Translations under genes and position numbers: made by a program
Assembly (NCBI RefSeq): GCF_934372025.1
Contig: NZ_CAKROJ010000005.1
Coordinates: forward strand, 28,349 to 92,348
Direction: 5' to 3'
Length of the DNA stretch: 64,000 nt
DNA from: an uncultured Blautia sp.
GTDB lineage: Bacteria > Bacillota > Clostridia > Lachnospirales > Lachnospiraceae
Notes under the pieces: model-generated
What the model saw: only the letters and a program-made list of their open reading frames with translations
What the model was told of the DNA's origin: nothing
The model's database searches: none
Shown here: one piece after another, positions 44,126 through 53,054 of the stretch
Layout: the number at the start of each line of letters is the position of its first letter
Position numbering within the stretch: position 1 is the stretch's first letter

Positions 44126-46165
44126 TTAATCCTCAAAGATAACAACCATATCACTCTCATCCGGTTTCTGTGGAAGTATTGCCGCAGAATTCTCCTGGAC
44201 AGAAACATTGTTATTCAAAATGTTCTGCAACGTATCTGTCACTTCAACTGTACCAGTCACAGAAGCAGAAGAATCTGTGAAATCGTCCGCATCCTCAAAT
44301 TCTACGATCAGATCATCGTCTTCTGTTGCATCTGAAGAAAGCGAAGCCGAAATACTGTCTGTACTCTCCTGCGTATCTGATGCAGTCTCTAAAGTCAATC
44401 CATCTGATACGTCACTGTCCGTTGCTGTTGTATTGCTTGCATTTGCTCCCTGTTTTTCCATTTCCGCCACTTCGGCCTGTGTCGGGTAGAAAGATGGCTG
44501 TCTGATATAACGGAAGCTTGCTCCATACGCCTCGCCTACTGTTACACCGTTTTTACTGGAAGAACAGTGTACTGCGATCCAGTCACCTGCATCAGTCTTT
44601 CCGCAGATGATACCGACATGATTGTCGCTTCCGGCCTCCGGTCCCTTCTGAAAAACAAGATCACCCGGCTGTGCATCCTGCTCACTGACTACATTTGCAT
44701 TTTCCCACTGCTCGGAGGTACCATCTCCGACACTGCTCTGCATTCCCTGATTCAGATATCCGTTGATCACAGACCATGTAACAAATCCACTGCAATCAAG
44801 TCCATATGCACGAACAGTTCCGGTGCTTGCACTGCCTTCTGCGGATACTTTTTCAGCCGTTCCCCAGCTGGAGTCTTTGCCGATCTGGTTTGATTTACCG
44901 CCCCAGAAATATCCGACCTCACCAACCAGTGAGTATGCTGCTGCGATAACATTTACACGTTCCTCAGAAACATCATCTCCAACGCTCTGACGCACAAATC
45001 CTTTGGCGTCTGTAACAATTGCACAAAGCAGCTTGCAGTCTGTCTCTACATATTTCTTCAAAACGGTTCTGTTTTCCTGGGAAATATCGTTCTGCTTGAT
45101 ATAATGATTGATATGATAATTTCCATAGGAAACATGTGTAATATTGTTTTCATCACGAACCACCGGATTCATCTCCGCAAAGATCTCTGCCAGTGCTTCT
45201 TTTGAAGAAGAATCAAGTGTAAATTCTTTTACGCCTTTCTGGCTCTGCTCATACACGTATATTGCAAGAATATCCTGCCAGTTACGTACAAGCAGTGAAT
45301 CTGCCGAAGTGGTCAGCCCGTCACTTCTGCTGTCACTTACATCTGTAAGTTTGTTTTTTTCTTTGTATTCTTTTTCGATTTCGTCCATTACTGCTGAAAA
45401 ATCATCAGAAAATGAAAGCTGATAATTATTCTTCAGACTGTCAAGATAAAATTCTTTTCCCGCATGAAGATTTGAAACATAATAGACCGGTGTACCGGTT
45501 TTTCCAGTTTCACTTCCATCGGTCAGCCCGCTGTTCTTTCCGTCCTCCTCTTTCTTCTGAAGTTCAGCAATGCGCTTTTCAAAGCCGACAAGCAGATCAT
45601 AGTTTGTAACAAATGTCTTCTGTTCATCAGCAAGGCTGTCATATTCTTTTCGAAGCTCTTTCACTTCTGCGGCATGCTTTAATGTAAGAGTTTCTTTTGC
45701 AAGTTTATCAATCTTCTCAACCAGCTTCTTCGTTGCCTCTGTTTCCGTCACATCCGTCGGAGCCGGTGTCGGCGTCGCTGTTGGGTCTGCCGGTGTAACT
45801 GTCGGTGTTTCCGGTGCCGGTGTTGGTGTCTCCGGTGCCGGTGTCGGTGTCTCCGGCTCTGGTGTTGGTGTCTCTGGTGCCGGCGTCGGTGTCTCTGGTT
45901 CCGGTGCTGGTGTTTCCGGTGCCGGCGTCGGTGTCTCCGGTTCCGGTTCCGGTGCTGGTGTCTCTGGTGTTGGTGTTTCCGTCACATCACTTCCATCAGA
46001 AAAATCCGTATCTTCCTGCTCACTGACTGTCTCTATATTCTCATCCGCTGCCATTACAGACATCGGGCTTGACAAAACCATAGCCGCTAATATTGTAATA
46101 CATAAACTTCTGGTCAGATATTTGTTCTTCATTCTGGTAAAATTGCTCCCTTCTGTCAAGAACAT
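44126..46165 (-). CDS. Secreted NlpC/P60 peptidoglycan hydrolase with Pro/Thr/Glu repeat region
   Basis: 679 residues. Signal peptide with AXA-like cut (VLSSPMSVMAADE), a PETPTPAPE/PEPE repeat stretch at ~60-135, a helical segment (EKIDKLAKETLTLKHAAEVK), a ~180-residue unknown domain, and a C-terminal NlpC/P60 domain at ~410-555 with catalytic Cys in AYGLDCSGFVTWSV, His in SDNHVGIICGK and a second His in IAVHCSSSKNG. An Asp/Ser-rich tail ends the protein. ATG 46165 has AAGGGG 9 nt upstream; ATG 46132 (MKNKYLTRS) is possible but its AAGGGAG is 13 nt away. Expected to cleave D-Glu-diamino-acid bonds in wall peptide. Confidence 0.9.
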   Translation of the reverse strand: MFLTEGSNFTRMKNKYLTRSLCITILAAMVLSSPMSVMAADENIETVSEQEDTDFSDGSDVTETPTPETPAPEPEPETPTPAPETPAPEPETPTPAPETPTPEPETPTPAPETPTPAPETPTVTPADPTATPTPAPTDVTETEATKKLVEKIDKLAKETLTLKHAAEVKELRKEYDSLADEQKTFVTNYDLLVGFEKRIAELQKKEEDGKNSGLTDGSETGKTGTPVYYVSNLHAGKEFYLDSLKNNYQLSFSDDFSAVMDEIEKEYKEKNKLTDVSDSRSDGLTTSADSLLVRNWQDILAIYVYEQSQKGVKEFTLDSSSKEALAEIFAEMNPVVRDENNITHVSYGNYHINHYIKQNDISQENRTVLKKYVETDCKLLCAIVTDAKGFVRQSVGDDVSEERVNVIAAAYSLVGEVGYFWGGKSNQIGKDSSWGTAEKVSAEGSASTGTVRAYGLDCSGFVTWSVINGYLNQGMQSSVGDGTSEQWENANVVSEQDAQPGDLVFQKGPEAGSDNHVGIICGKTDAGDWIAVHCSSSKNGVTVGEAYGASFRYIRQPSFYPTQAEVAEMEKQGANASNTTATDSDVSDGLTLETASDTQESTDSISASLSSDATEDDDLIVEFEDADDFTDSSASVTGTVEVTDTLQNILNNNVSVQENSAAILPQKPDESDMVVIFED
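45745..45985 (-). repeat. DNA tandem repeats encoding PETPTPAPE-type units
   Basis: Short imperfect units (GGTGTCTCCGGTGCCGGTGT type on the plus strand) encode the proline-rich spacer of the NlpC/P60 protein. Such tracts can change length by slippage. They are coding and not a CRISPR array. Confidence 0.85.
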
Positions 46166-46333
46166 ATCTTTATTCCCCTTATAAAGGTATGTTTCTTAGT
46201 CACTGTTCACTCCATTTACAGCGGAACCTTACCGGTAAACAGTTATGCCACTTACCTTGCCGCAAACAGTTGTCTACTGTTAACTCACTTACACAATACT
46301 GTGGTCAGTTTAGCATAATGTACAAAAAAAATC

Positions 46334-46360
46334 AACCGCCGAGAGAAAACCCCGGCGGTT
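46334..46360 (-). terminator. Terminator after the phospholipase C-like gene
   Basis: AACCGCCG (46334-46341) pairs with CGGCGGTT (46353-46360); on the minus transcript it is followed by GATTTTTTTT. Confidence 0.85.
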
Positions 46361-46390
46361 TTTGGATAAAATTCACATTTTTTTCATATT

Positions 46391-46978
46391 TTATAAGGCT
46401 ACTGAAACATATGAAGGCTCTTCTGATTTTCCGCATAAATGGAAAATTCCCTGAAATACCTGATAGCATACTCTGAGAATATAATGTATGTCATCTTCAA
46501 TATTTCTTTTACAATTCAGATATCTTCTGTGATGTTCCCTGATATACTGCAGCAGCTGATTCAGTGTTTCAAAATGAATACTGTTCTCTGCATATACATC
46601 TGCTTTTCCATCCAGAACAAACATCTTTAATTCATTCTTCAAATGTTTCTCATATGTATTATGCTGACGAAGAGTCCCTTCAAATGTCTTATTATGCGGG
46701 AAAGTAAAATAATCTGCTATATAATGCATCACTTCACCGGCTCTTCTCCAGAAAACCCGGTCATTACACTCTGCCCCTGCCTGAACCAGACGACGGATCT
46801 TACCCTGTACCTCATCAAAGGTACCGAAATATTCATGACGCTTGGTTATAAATGAAGGCTGAATGTCCGGAAGTATATTTCCCAGACAGAATGCTTTTCT
46901 ATGTAACTGTAAACTCTCATTGGCCGGCATCTGGTCTGCCAGATATCTTGCCAGCAGTATGTGTGATTTTTTTCGCAA
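46391..46978 (-). CDS. Zinc-dependent phospholipase C family protein
   Basis: 195 residues from TTG 46978. The family's His/Asp pattern is seen: KSHILLARYLADQMPANE, FCLGNILPDIQPSFI, TKRHEYFGTF, EVMHYIADYFTFPHN and YEKHLKNEL. The upstream ATG at 47023 lies within two bases of the transcription start implied by the promoter at 47028-47056, so the TTG at 46978 with AAAGAAG 9 nt before it is preferred. No signal peptide, so probably cytoplasmic or membrane-peripheral; substrate unknown. Confidence 0.8.
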   Translation of the reverse strand: MRKKSHILLARYLADQMPANESLQLHRKAFCLGNILPDIQPSFITKRHEYFGTFDEVQGKIRRLVQAGAECNDRVFWRRAGEVMHYIADYFTFPHNKTFEGTLRQHNTYEKHLKNELKMFVLDGKADVYAENSIHFETLNQLLQYIREHHRRYLNCKRNIEDDIHYILRVCYQVFQGIFHLCGKSEEPSYVSVAL

Positions 46979-47027
46979 AATAAACACTTCTTTCTTTAAC
47001 AAAAAACAGTTTACCGTAAACATATAT

Positions 47028-47056
47028 ACTATAGCAGATTTATTTCTTTAATTCAA
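47028..47056 (-). promoter_or_regulatory. Promoter of the phospholipase C-like gene
   Basis: Minus-strand TTGAAT (47051-47056), 17-base spacer, TATAGT (47028-47033); predicted start near 47021. Confidence 0.65.
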
Positions 47057-47075
47057 ATAAAATTTTTGTAAACTC

Positions 47076-47681
47076 CTAACACTTTTTATGGATCCCCAGT
47101 GCCATGCTGTGCTGTGCAGAATGACGTTTTTCCACAAGCTGCTTTGAGTAACCGATCACACCATTGTTATCATATGGATCATTAAAATAATAATTTTCCT
47201 CATCATATCCAACAAGCAGCATACAGTGTTCATTCGATGTCCACAGGAATCGCTCCCCTGTATCCAGAAGCTTCCACTCCGGTCCCGGAATTTCTTTTCG
47301 CATATTGATGCATGCCCAGAAAATCACCGGCATATCCTGATCGATATATTTCCTGAGAAGTTCCTCTATCGGCGTTCCCGATTCATCTTCAAAGCAGTAT
47401 CTGTCTCCTGCAGCTTTATCCAGTGCCTTTTTAAGACCTCCGGCATAAATCCCATAGGAATCCTCATCATACGGGCTTCCACAGAAACATTCATTTGGAT
47501 CCGGTCCATACAAAACGCCTTCCCGTATCTCCATATCGCGGCATTCCAGATACTTACTGATAAATTCATCCACAGAAATCTCGTATCCCAGATACTGAAG
47601 AAGCATAACAGCAGACACACTTTCACAACCCGTCGGATATTTCACACTCTGGTCAATGTACGGTACCTGTATTTTATACAT
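47076..47681 (-). CDS. C39-like peptidase family protein
   Basis: 201 residues, papain-like fold of the C39 type: catalytic Cys in YPTGCESVSAVMLLQYLG, His in SNEHCMLLVGYDEENYYF, Asp in FNDPYDNNG. No signal peptide or ABC part. Start ATG 47681 overlaps the nhaC stop by 8 bases, so coupled with it; the longer frame from 47711 would start inside nhaC without a site. Function unknown; the family also includes non-bacteriocin cysteine peptidases. Confidence 0.82.
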   Translation of the reverse strand: MYKIQVPYIDQSVKYPTGCESVSAVMLLQYLGYEISVDEFISKYLECRDMEIREGVLYGPDPNECFCGSPYDEDSYGIYAGGLKKALDKAAGDRYCFEDESGTPIEELLRKYIDQDMPVIFWACINMRKEIPGPEWKLLDTGERFLWTSNEHCMLLVGYDEENYYFNDPYDNNGVIGYSKQLVEKRHSAQHSMALGIHKKC

Positions 47682-49206
47682 GTGCACCTGTCTCCTTATC
47701 TCTTCCAGCACTGATCTTCTTTATCACAGTAAGTGTCACAAGAAGCAGCACCAGACTGATTCCGAGAACCACCCACCAGATATGTATGAAACCGGCAATG
47801 ATATAACCAATAAAGGAAATCACAGCAACGACTGCTGCATACTGCATCTGCGTTGTTACGTGATTGATATGATTGGACTGTGCTCCTGCTGAAGACATAA
47901 CAGTTGTATCAGAAATCGGCGAGATATGGTCTCCACATACTGCACCTGCCAGAACTGCCGATACCGAAATGATCATCATCTGAAGATCTTCGCTTCCCGG
48001 GAACATCGCAATTGCGATCGGAACCAGGATTGCAAAGGTTCCCCAGCTTGTTCCTGTCGAAAAAGAAAGAAAAACTGCGACCACGAACAGAATTGCCGGA
48101 AGGATCACGCTTGCAGAAGCATTGCTTCCTACCACATTTCTTACAAATGTGCTGATTTCCAGTGCATCGCCCATTCCTTTCAGAGACCACGCAAAAATCA
48201 GGATGGCAATTGCCGGGATCATCATTTTAAAGCCTTCAACAAAGCTGTCCATAAATCCTTTAAATGTGACAACTTTTCTCGGAAGATACAGAAGCATCAT
48301 AAAGAATACTGTTACCATCGTGGCAAAGATCAGACTCGTTTCTGCATCACAGCCGGAAAAGGCAGTTACGATATCCGTTGCTCCGCCAAGAAATCCTGTA
48401 TAGATCATTGCTCCAATTGCAGATACAATAAGTACAAGAACAGGCAGTACCAGATCCATTACCTTTCCGCCGGAAGAAATTTCTTCTTCTTTTACCTGTT
48501 CAAACTCTTCTCTTCCCGAAGTAAAAAGATCACCTTTTTCCGCATTTTTTTCATGCACCTTCATTAAACCAAAATCAAAATTCGCAAAGATAAGGAACAG
48601 TACCATTGCCAGCGTCAGGATTGCATAAAGGTTATATGGGATTGTTGAAAGAAACAACTGAAATCCCGTGATTCCCGCATCATCCGGCACATAAGAGTTA
48701 ACCGCTGCCGCCCAGCTGGAGATTGGCGCGATAATACAGATCGGTGCTGCTGTTGCATCAATGATATAAGCAAGTTTTGCTCTTGATACCTTGTAACGGT
48801 CTGTGACCGGTCTCATAACAGATCCTACTGTCAGGCAGTTAAAATAATCATCCACAAAGATCAGCACGCCAAGTCCGGTCGTCGCCAGCATGGCACTCTT
48901 TTTACTCTTGATCTTACTGCCTGCCCATTTGCCATAAGCAGCTGATCCACCCGATTTTGACATCAGAACAATGATCATTCCGAGCAGCACATCAAAAATC
49001 AGAATATTCAGATTCATACTGCTTTTCATGATCTCAAAAAACGACACAAATGCATTCCACGGATGAAACCCGGAATACAGCAATGCTCCTGCTGCAACTC
49101 CGATAAACAGTGAACTGTAAACCTCTTTCGTTACCAGTGCCAGCACGATTGCCAGCAGTGGCGGAACAAGTGACCACCATGTTCCGATAAACATTGATCC
49201 TTCCAT
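47674..49206 (-). CDS. NhaC family Na+/H+ antiporter
   Basis: 510 residues with about 11 hydrophobic spans. NhaC-family segments: LVPPLLAIVLALVTKEVYSS, MLATTGLGVLIFVDDYFNCL, FLSFSTGTSWGTFAILVPIA, and AVCGDHISPISDTTVMSSAG, the conserved region near the substrate path. GGGGAG site before ATG 49206. Exports Na+ in exchange for H+ or amino acid; the exact solute is not clear from sequence. Confidence 0.9.
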   Translation of the reverse strand: MEGSMFIGTWWSLVPPLLAIVLALVTKEVYSSLFIGVAAGALLYSGFHPWNAFVSFFEIMKSSMNLNILIFDVLLGMIIVLMSKSGGSAAYGKWAGSKIKSKKSAMLATTGLGVLIFVDDYFNCLTVGSVMRPVTDRYKVSRAKLAYIIDATAAPICIIAPISSWAAAVNSYVPDDAGITGFQLFLSTIPYNLYAILTLAMVLFLIFANFDFGLMKVHEKNAEKGDLFTSGREEFEQVKEEEISSGGKVMDLVLPVLVLIVSAIGAMIYTGFLGGATDIVTAFSGCDAETSLIFATMVTVFFMMLLYLPRKVVTFKGFMDSFVEGFKMMIPAIAILIFAWSLKGMGDALEISTFVRNVVGSNASASVILPAILFVVAVFLSFSTGTSWGTFAILVPIAIAMFPGSEDLQMMIISVSAVLAGAVCGDHISPISDTTVMSSAGAQSNHINHVTTQMQYAAVVAVISFIGYIIAGFIHIWWVVLGISLVLLLVTLTVIKKISAGRDKETGAHV

Positions 49207-49229
49207 TTTTATTCTCCCCTCTTTACTGT

Positions 49230-50171
49230 TCAGTTAAATGTGATACTGCTGAAATCCGGTGTTCCCATCAGATCAAACGGAGTACTCTGGTATACGTAAT
49301 AATTGATCCAGTTGGTGTAAAGATTATTTGCATGCGCTCTCCAGAGAAGCAGCGGTTTATTTTCCGGATCATTATCTTTGTAATAATTCTTCGGAAGATC
49401 GATATCCAATCCCTTACTCACATCTCTCTTATACTCTCCGTCCAGTGTCACGCGATCGTATTCCGGATGGCCCATCACAAAAATCTTGCGTCCTCCCTGC
49501 GCCATTGCAAGGAACAGGCCCGCTTCCTCTGATTCTGCAAGAATCGTGATTTCTTTACATGCCCGGATATCTTCAATCGGAACTTCTGTATGTCTGGAAT
49601 GCGGAGCCAGAAAAGCATCATCAAAGCCTCTTACCAGCGGAATCTTGCGATTCAGAACTTTGTGCCAGAAAAGTCCGAACATCTTATGATCCAGCTGACG
49701 TTTCTTAAGGCCATAAAAATGATATAGACTTGCCTGTGCAGCCCAGCACAGAAAGATCGTTGATGTTACATGACTTTCTGTCCAGTCCATGATCTCCTCA
49801 AGTTCCTTCCAGTAATCCACCTCTTCAAATTCCATCTGTTCAACCGGCGCACCTGTAACGATCATACCATCAAACCGCATATCCTTCAACTCCGAAAAAG
49901 TCTGATAAAACTTATTCAGATGATTGGCAGATGTATTCTTTGACTGATGGCTTTCGACTGCCATAAAAGTAACATCTACCTGCAGCGGTGTGTTGGAAAG
50001 CGAACGCAGAAGCTGCAGTTCTGTTTCTTCTTTAAGCGGCATCAGATTCAGGATCAGGATCTGAAGCGGACGGATATCCTGGTGTACCGCTCTTCCCTCA
50101 TCCATGACAAATATGTTTTCTCTTTCGAGAATTTCTTTTACCGGTAAATCACCCTGTATTTTAATAGGCAT
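49230..50171 (-). CDS. metA: Homoserine O-acyltransferase (MetA family, acetyl-CoA type by residue 111)
   Basis: 313 residues. First committed step of methionine synthesis from homoserine. Catalytic Cys142 in STIFLCWAAQASLYHFYG and the His in the VMGHPEYDR segment. Residue 111 is Glu (VTGAPVEQMEFEEVDYW); in this family Glu111 gives acetyl-CoA specificity while Gly111, as in E. coli, gives succinyl-CoA. The name succinyltransferase would therefore probably be wrong here. It sits 22 bases after ligA and shows no SAM riboswitch. Confidence 0.92.
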   Translation of the reverse strand: MPIKIQGDLPVKEILERENIFVMDEGRAVHQDIRPLQILILNLMPLKEETELQLLRSLSNTPLQVDVTFMAVESHQSKNTSANHLNKFYQTFSELKDMRFDGMIVTGAPVEQMEFEEVDYWKELEEIMDWTESHVTSTIFLCWAAQASLYHFYGLKKRQLDHKMFGLFWHKVLNRKIPLVRGFDDAFLAPHSRHTEVPIEDIRACKEITILAESEEAGLFLAMAQGGRKIFVMGHPEYDRVTLDGEYKRDVSKGLDIDLPKNYYKDNDPENKPLLLWRAHANNLYTNWINYYVYQSTPFDLMGTPDFSSITFN

Positions 50172-50193
50172 TTTTTATTCCTCCTTTGGTCTC

Positions 50194-52146
50194 TTATGTC
50201 AGTTTCAGGAAATCCTCTTCTGACAGAATCGGTATTCCCAGCTCACGTGCTTTTTTATTTTTTGATGAATTGGATGTTACATCATTATTGATAAGATAAT
50301 TTGTTTTTCCGGTTACAGTTCCTGTTACCTTACCGCCAAGTGATTCAATCAGTTTCTTGGCCTCGCCTCTGTTTGCAAAATGTTCCAGACTTCCTGTAAT
50401 AACAAAATTCATTCCTGCAAAAATCTGCTCGCCTGATATTTCTTCTTTATGAATATGAAGATATCCAAGCAGATGATCTACTTTTTGATTATTTTGTGGA
50501 TCTTTAAAATACCTCACAAGGCTGTTTGCGATTACCGGCCCGATTCCGTCAATGGCACTGATCTCTTCTTCATCAGCCTCACGGATTTTATCAAGGTCAT
50601 CCTCAAAATGACGACAGATAACTTTCGCATTGGATAATCCGATATTCGCAATACCAAGGCTGTATATAACTTTTGCAAGTGTCGTTTCTTTTGCCTTTTC
50701 AATACTGCTCATCAAATTTTCAAATGATTTTTCTCCAAAACCATCCATATCCACGATTTCATCCCGGTATTTTTCTATCTCAAAAATATCTCCGAAATTG
50801 TGAATAAAACCTCTGGCAATAAATTTCTCCAGTGTTGCTTCGGACAGTCCGTCAATATTCATGGCATCCCTGCTTACAAACAACGTAAATGCTTTGATTT
50901 TTTTGGCTGCGCAATCCGGATTCATACAGCAAAGTGTCTCTACATCATTTTCTTTGATCACCCGAGCTTCCTGTCCGCATACAGGACATGTATCCGGTAT
51001 TATCAGATTGCCGCTTCTTGTCAGATTTTCTGCAATCTGCGGAATGATCATATTCGCCTTATAAACCTGGATCGTATCACCGATCCCAAGCTGCAGTTCT
51101 TTTACAATACTGACATTATGAACACTTGCACGACTGACTGTCGTCCCCTCCAGTTCCACCGGATCAAAAACAGCGATCGGATTGATCAGTCCTGTTCTTG
51201 ATGGACTCCATTCGATTTCACGCAGTACAGTCTCACGAATTTCATCTGCCCATTTGAAAGCAAATGCATTTCGCGGAAATTTTGCTGTATTTCCAAGTGA
51301 ATCTCCATATGCAATATCATCATATAATGCAACCAGTCCGTCAGATGGAAAATCATTGTGCTCAATCGCATGCGCAAAATAGTCCATAGCTTCATCCAGA
51401 TTTTCAGCTGTAACGATCCGGTATTCCACCACCTCAAATCCCTGGCCGCGAAGCCATTCCATCTGATATGCTCTTGAATTGTGCATATCCACATTCTGTG
51501 CAGAAACAAGTGTAAATGCATAAAAACGAACATTTCTTTCTGCTGTGATCTGATTGTTCAGCTGGCGTACTGATCCGCTGCAGAGATTTCTTGGATTTTT
51601 ATATCTGGCATCCACATCTTCAATCGAGGCATTGATCTTTTCAAAATCGGAATACGTAATGATCGCTTCTCCTCGCAGAACGAGTCTCCCCTGATATGCG
51701 ATTTTTAACGGAATATTTTTAAATACTCTGGCATTGTTGGTGATCACCTCTCCGACAACACCATTTCCTCTTGTAACAGCCTTTTGCAGTTCTCCATTCT
51801 CATATGTGAGAACAACGGTAAGTCCGTCCATTTTCCACGAAAGCAGAGAAGGATGTTCTCCGACAAACGTTCTCAGCACTTCTCTGTCCTTTGTTTTGTC
51901 CAGAGAAAGCATTGGTGACTCGTGTGTTTCTTTTGGAAGTGCATCTACTGCTTCATATCCTACATTAACAGTTGGACTGTCTGCCAGAACGATTCCTGTT
52001 TCTTTTTCCATTTTTTCCAGTTGATCGTACAGACTGTCGTATTCTCTGTTGCTCATGATCTCCCGGTCTTCCTGGTAATAAGCCTTTGCCGCTTCGTTCA
52101 GCTTTTGCACCAGTTCCTTTATTTGTTTTACGGCTGATGTTTCCAT
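50194..52146 (-). CDS. ligA: NAD-dependent DNA ligase
   Basis: 650 residues, near full family length. Adenylation Lys in LLSWKMDGLTVVL (KxDG variant), OB fold, four zinc Cys in CPVCGQEARV...CMNPDC, helix-hairpin-helix repeats, and the BRCT domain at the end (GMNFVITGSLEHFANRGEAK). The GGAGGGCAGC site precedes ATG 52146. Its first ~60 codons overlap the 3' end of the upstream pseudouridine synthase gene in another frame. Confidence 0.95.
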   Translation of the reverse strand: METSAVKQIKELVQKLNEAAKAYYQEDREIMSNREYDSLYDQLEKMEKETGIVLADSPTVNVGYEAVDALPKETHESPMLSLDKTKDREVLRTFVGEHPSLLSWKMDGLTVVLTYENGELQKAVTRGNGVVGEVITNNARVFKNIPLKIAYQGRLVLRGEAIITYSDFEKINASIEDVDARYKNPRNLCSGSVRQLNNQITAERNVRFYAFTLVSAQNVDMHNSRAYQMEWLRGQGFEVVEYRIVTAENLDEAMDYFAHAIEHNDFPSDGLVALYDDIAYGDSLGNTAKFPRNAFAFKWADEIRETVLREIEWSPSRTGLINPIAVFDPVELEGTTVSRASVHNVSIVKELQLGIGDTIQVYKANMIIPQIAENLTRSGNLIIPDTCPVCGQEARVIKENDVETLCCMNPDCAAKKIKAFTLFVSRDAMNIDGLSEATLEKFIARGFIHNFGDIFEIEKYRDEIVDMDGFGEKSFENLMSSIEKAKETTLAKVIYSLGIANIGLSNAKVICRHFEDDLDKIREADEEEISAIDGIGPVIANSLVRYFKDPQNNQKVDHLLGYLHIHKEEISGEQIFAGMNFVITGSLEHFANRGEAKKLIESLGGKVTGTVTGKTNYLINNDVTSNSSKNKKARELGIPILSEEDFLKLT

Positions 52147-52912
52147 GCTGCCCTCCTGTTCTGATTACTGTCTCACTGGATGAATTCTTGATCAGTTCAT
52201 TCAGTTTTTCCCATTCTTCACTTCGGATTTCCCGATATTCTCCACATTTCAGATTCTCAATTGTCAGATTCATGATACGAATACGTTTCAGCGTCTGCAC
52301 ATGATAGCCCAGATATTCGCACATTCTTCTTATCTGGCGGTTCAGGCCCTGCGTCAGTATGATAGAAAAACTCTTTTTACCGGTCTGTCTGATCACACAG
52401 GGACGTGTTACTGTTCCAAGGATTGGAACACCTCTGCTCATCCTGGAAACAAATGCCTCTGTGATTTCTTTATCCACCGTCACTTCATATTCTTTTTCAT
52501 GATAATTCCCGGCTCGCATAATACGATTGACCAGATCACCCTGATTGGTCATCAGAAGCAGACCCTCTGAATCTTTGTCCAGTCTTCCTACCGGATACAC
52601 CCTCACCGGATAGTCAAGGTATTCTGTCACCGTAGTTTCCTGCCGCTGCTGCTTTGTGCTGCACACAATCCCCCGCGGCTTATAAAAGAGTAAAAGCACC
52701 TGCCTGGTTTCTGCATTTACAGGAACTCCATCCAGGCAGACCGTCGCATCTGCCGGAATCCTTTCTCCTGTACCGATCACTTTTCCCTCAACCGTAATCC
52801 TGCCTGACTCTGTCAGTTGATCTGCTTCTCTTCGGGAACAGATCCCTGCACTGCTCAGGTATTTATTAATTCGTATTAAATTCTGATTTTCTATTATCTT
52901 TTTTTCGTCCAT
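51965..52912 (-). CDS. 23S rRNA pseudouridine synthase, RluF/RluB-like
   Basis: 315 residues. S4 RNA-binding domain (LIRINKYLSSAGICSRREAD) and RsuA-type catalytic domain (VYPVGRLDKDSEGLLLMTNQ with the catalytic Asp). The core ends near ELIKNSS; the last ~65 residues are a basic tail (GGQHGNISRKTNKGTGAKAE...) that overprints the start of ligA by 182 bases. ATG 52912 has no ribosome site and coincides with the predicted transcription start, so the message seems leaderless. It could be RluF (U2604) or RluB (U2605); not decidable here. Confidence 0.88.
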   Translation of the reverse strand: MDEKKIIENQNLIRINKYLSSAGICSRREADQLTESGRITVEGKVIGTGERIPADATVCLDGVPVNAETRQVLLLFYKPRGIVCSTKQQRQETTVTEYLDYPVRVYPVGRLDKDSEGLLLMTNQGDLVNRIMRAGNYHEKEYEVTVDKEITEAFVSRMSRGVPILGTVTRPCVIRQTGKKSFSIILTQGLNRQIRRMCEYLGYHVQTLKRIRIMNLTIENLKCGEYREIRSEEWEKLNELIKNSSSETVIRTGGQHGNISRKTNKGTGAKAERSGKGLLPGRPGDHEQQRIRQSVRSTGKNGKRNRNRSGRQSNC

Positions 52913-52918
52913 TTTTCC

Positions 52919-52947
52919 ATTATATAGTTTTTTCTTTCTGACCGCAA
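52919..52947 (-). promoter_or_regulatory. Promoter predicting a leaderless rlu transcript
   Basis: Minus-strand TTGCGG (52942-52947), 17-base spacer, TATAAT (52919-52924). Seven bases past the -10 is 52912, the A of the ATG. Confidence 0.7.
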
Positions 52948-53054
52948 CCGAGAGCTTGTTTTTTTTTATTACATATTGTATCATAATATTACTGTTCATC
53001 GATGATATGAGCAAAGCAAACAGTAGGATTGGCTTACTGTATAAAGGAGGAATT

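Noticed and set aside
45745..45985. Short tandem repeats suggesting CRISPR
   Set aside because: Units are in frame with the NlpC/P60 protein and vary in Pro/Thr/Glu codons; no spacers of constant length.
50861..51201. Open frame opposite ligA with Cys/Ile-rich product
   Set aside because: Antisense to the zinc-finger part of LigA and without a start signal.
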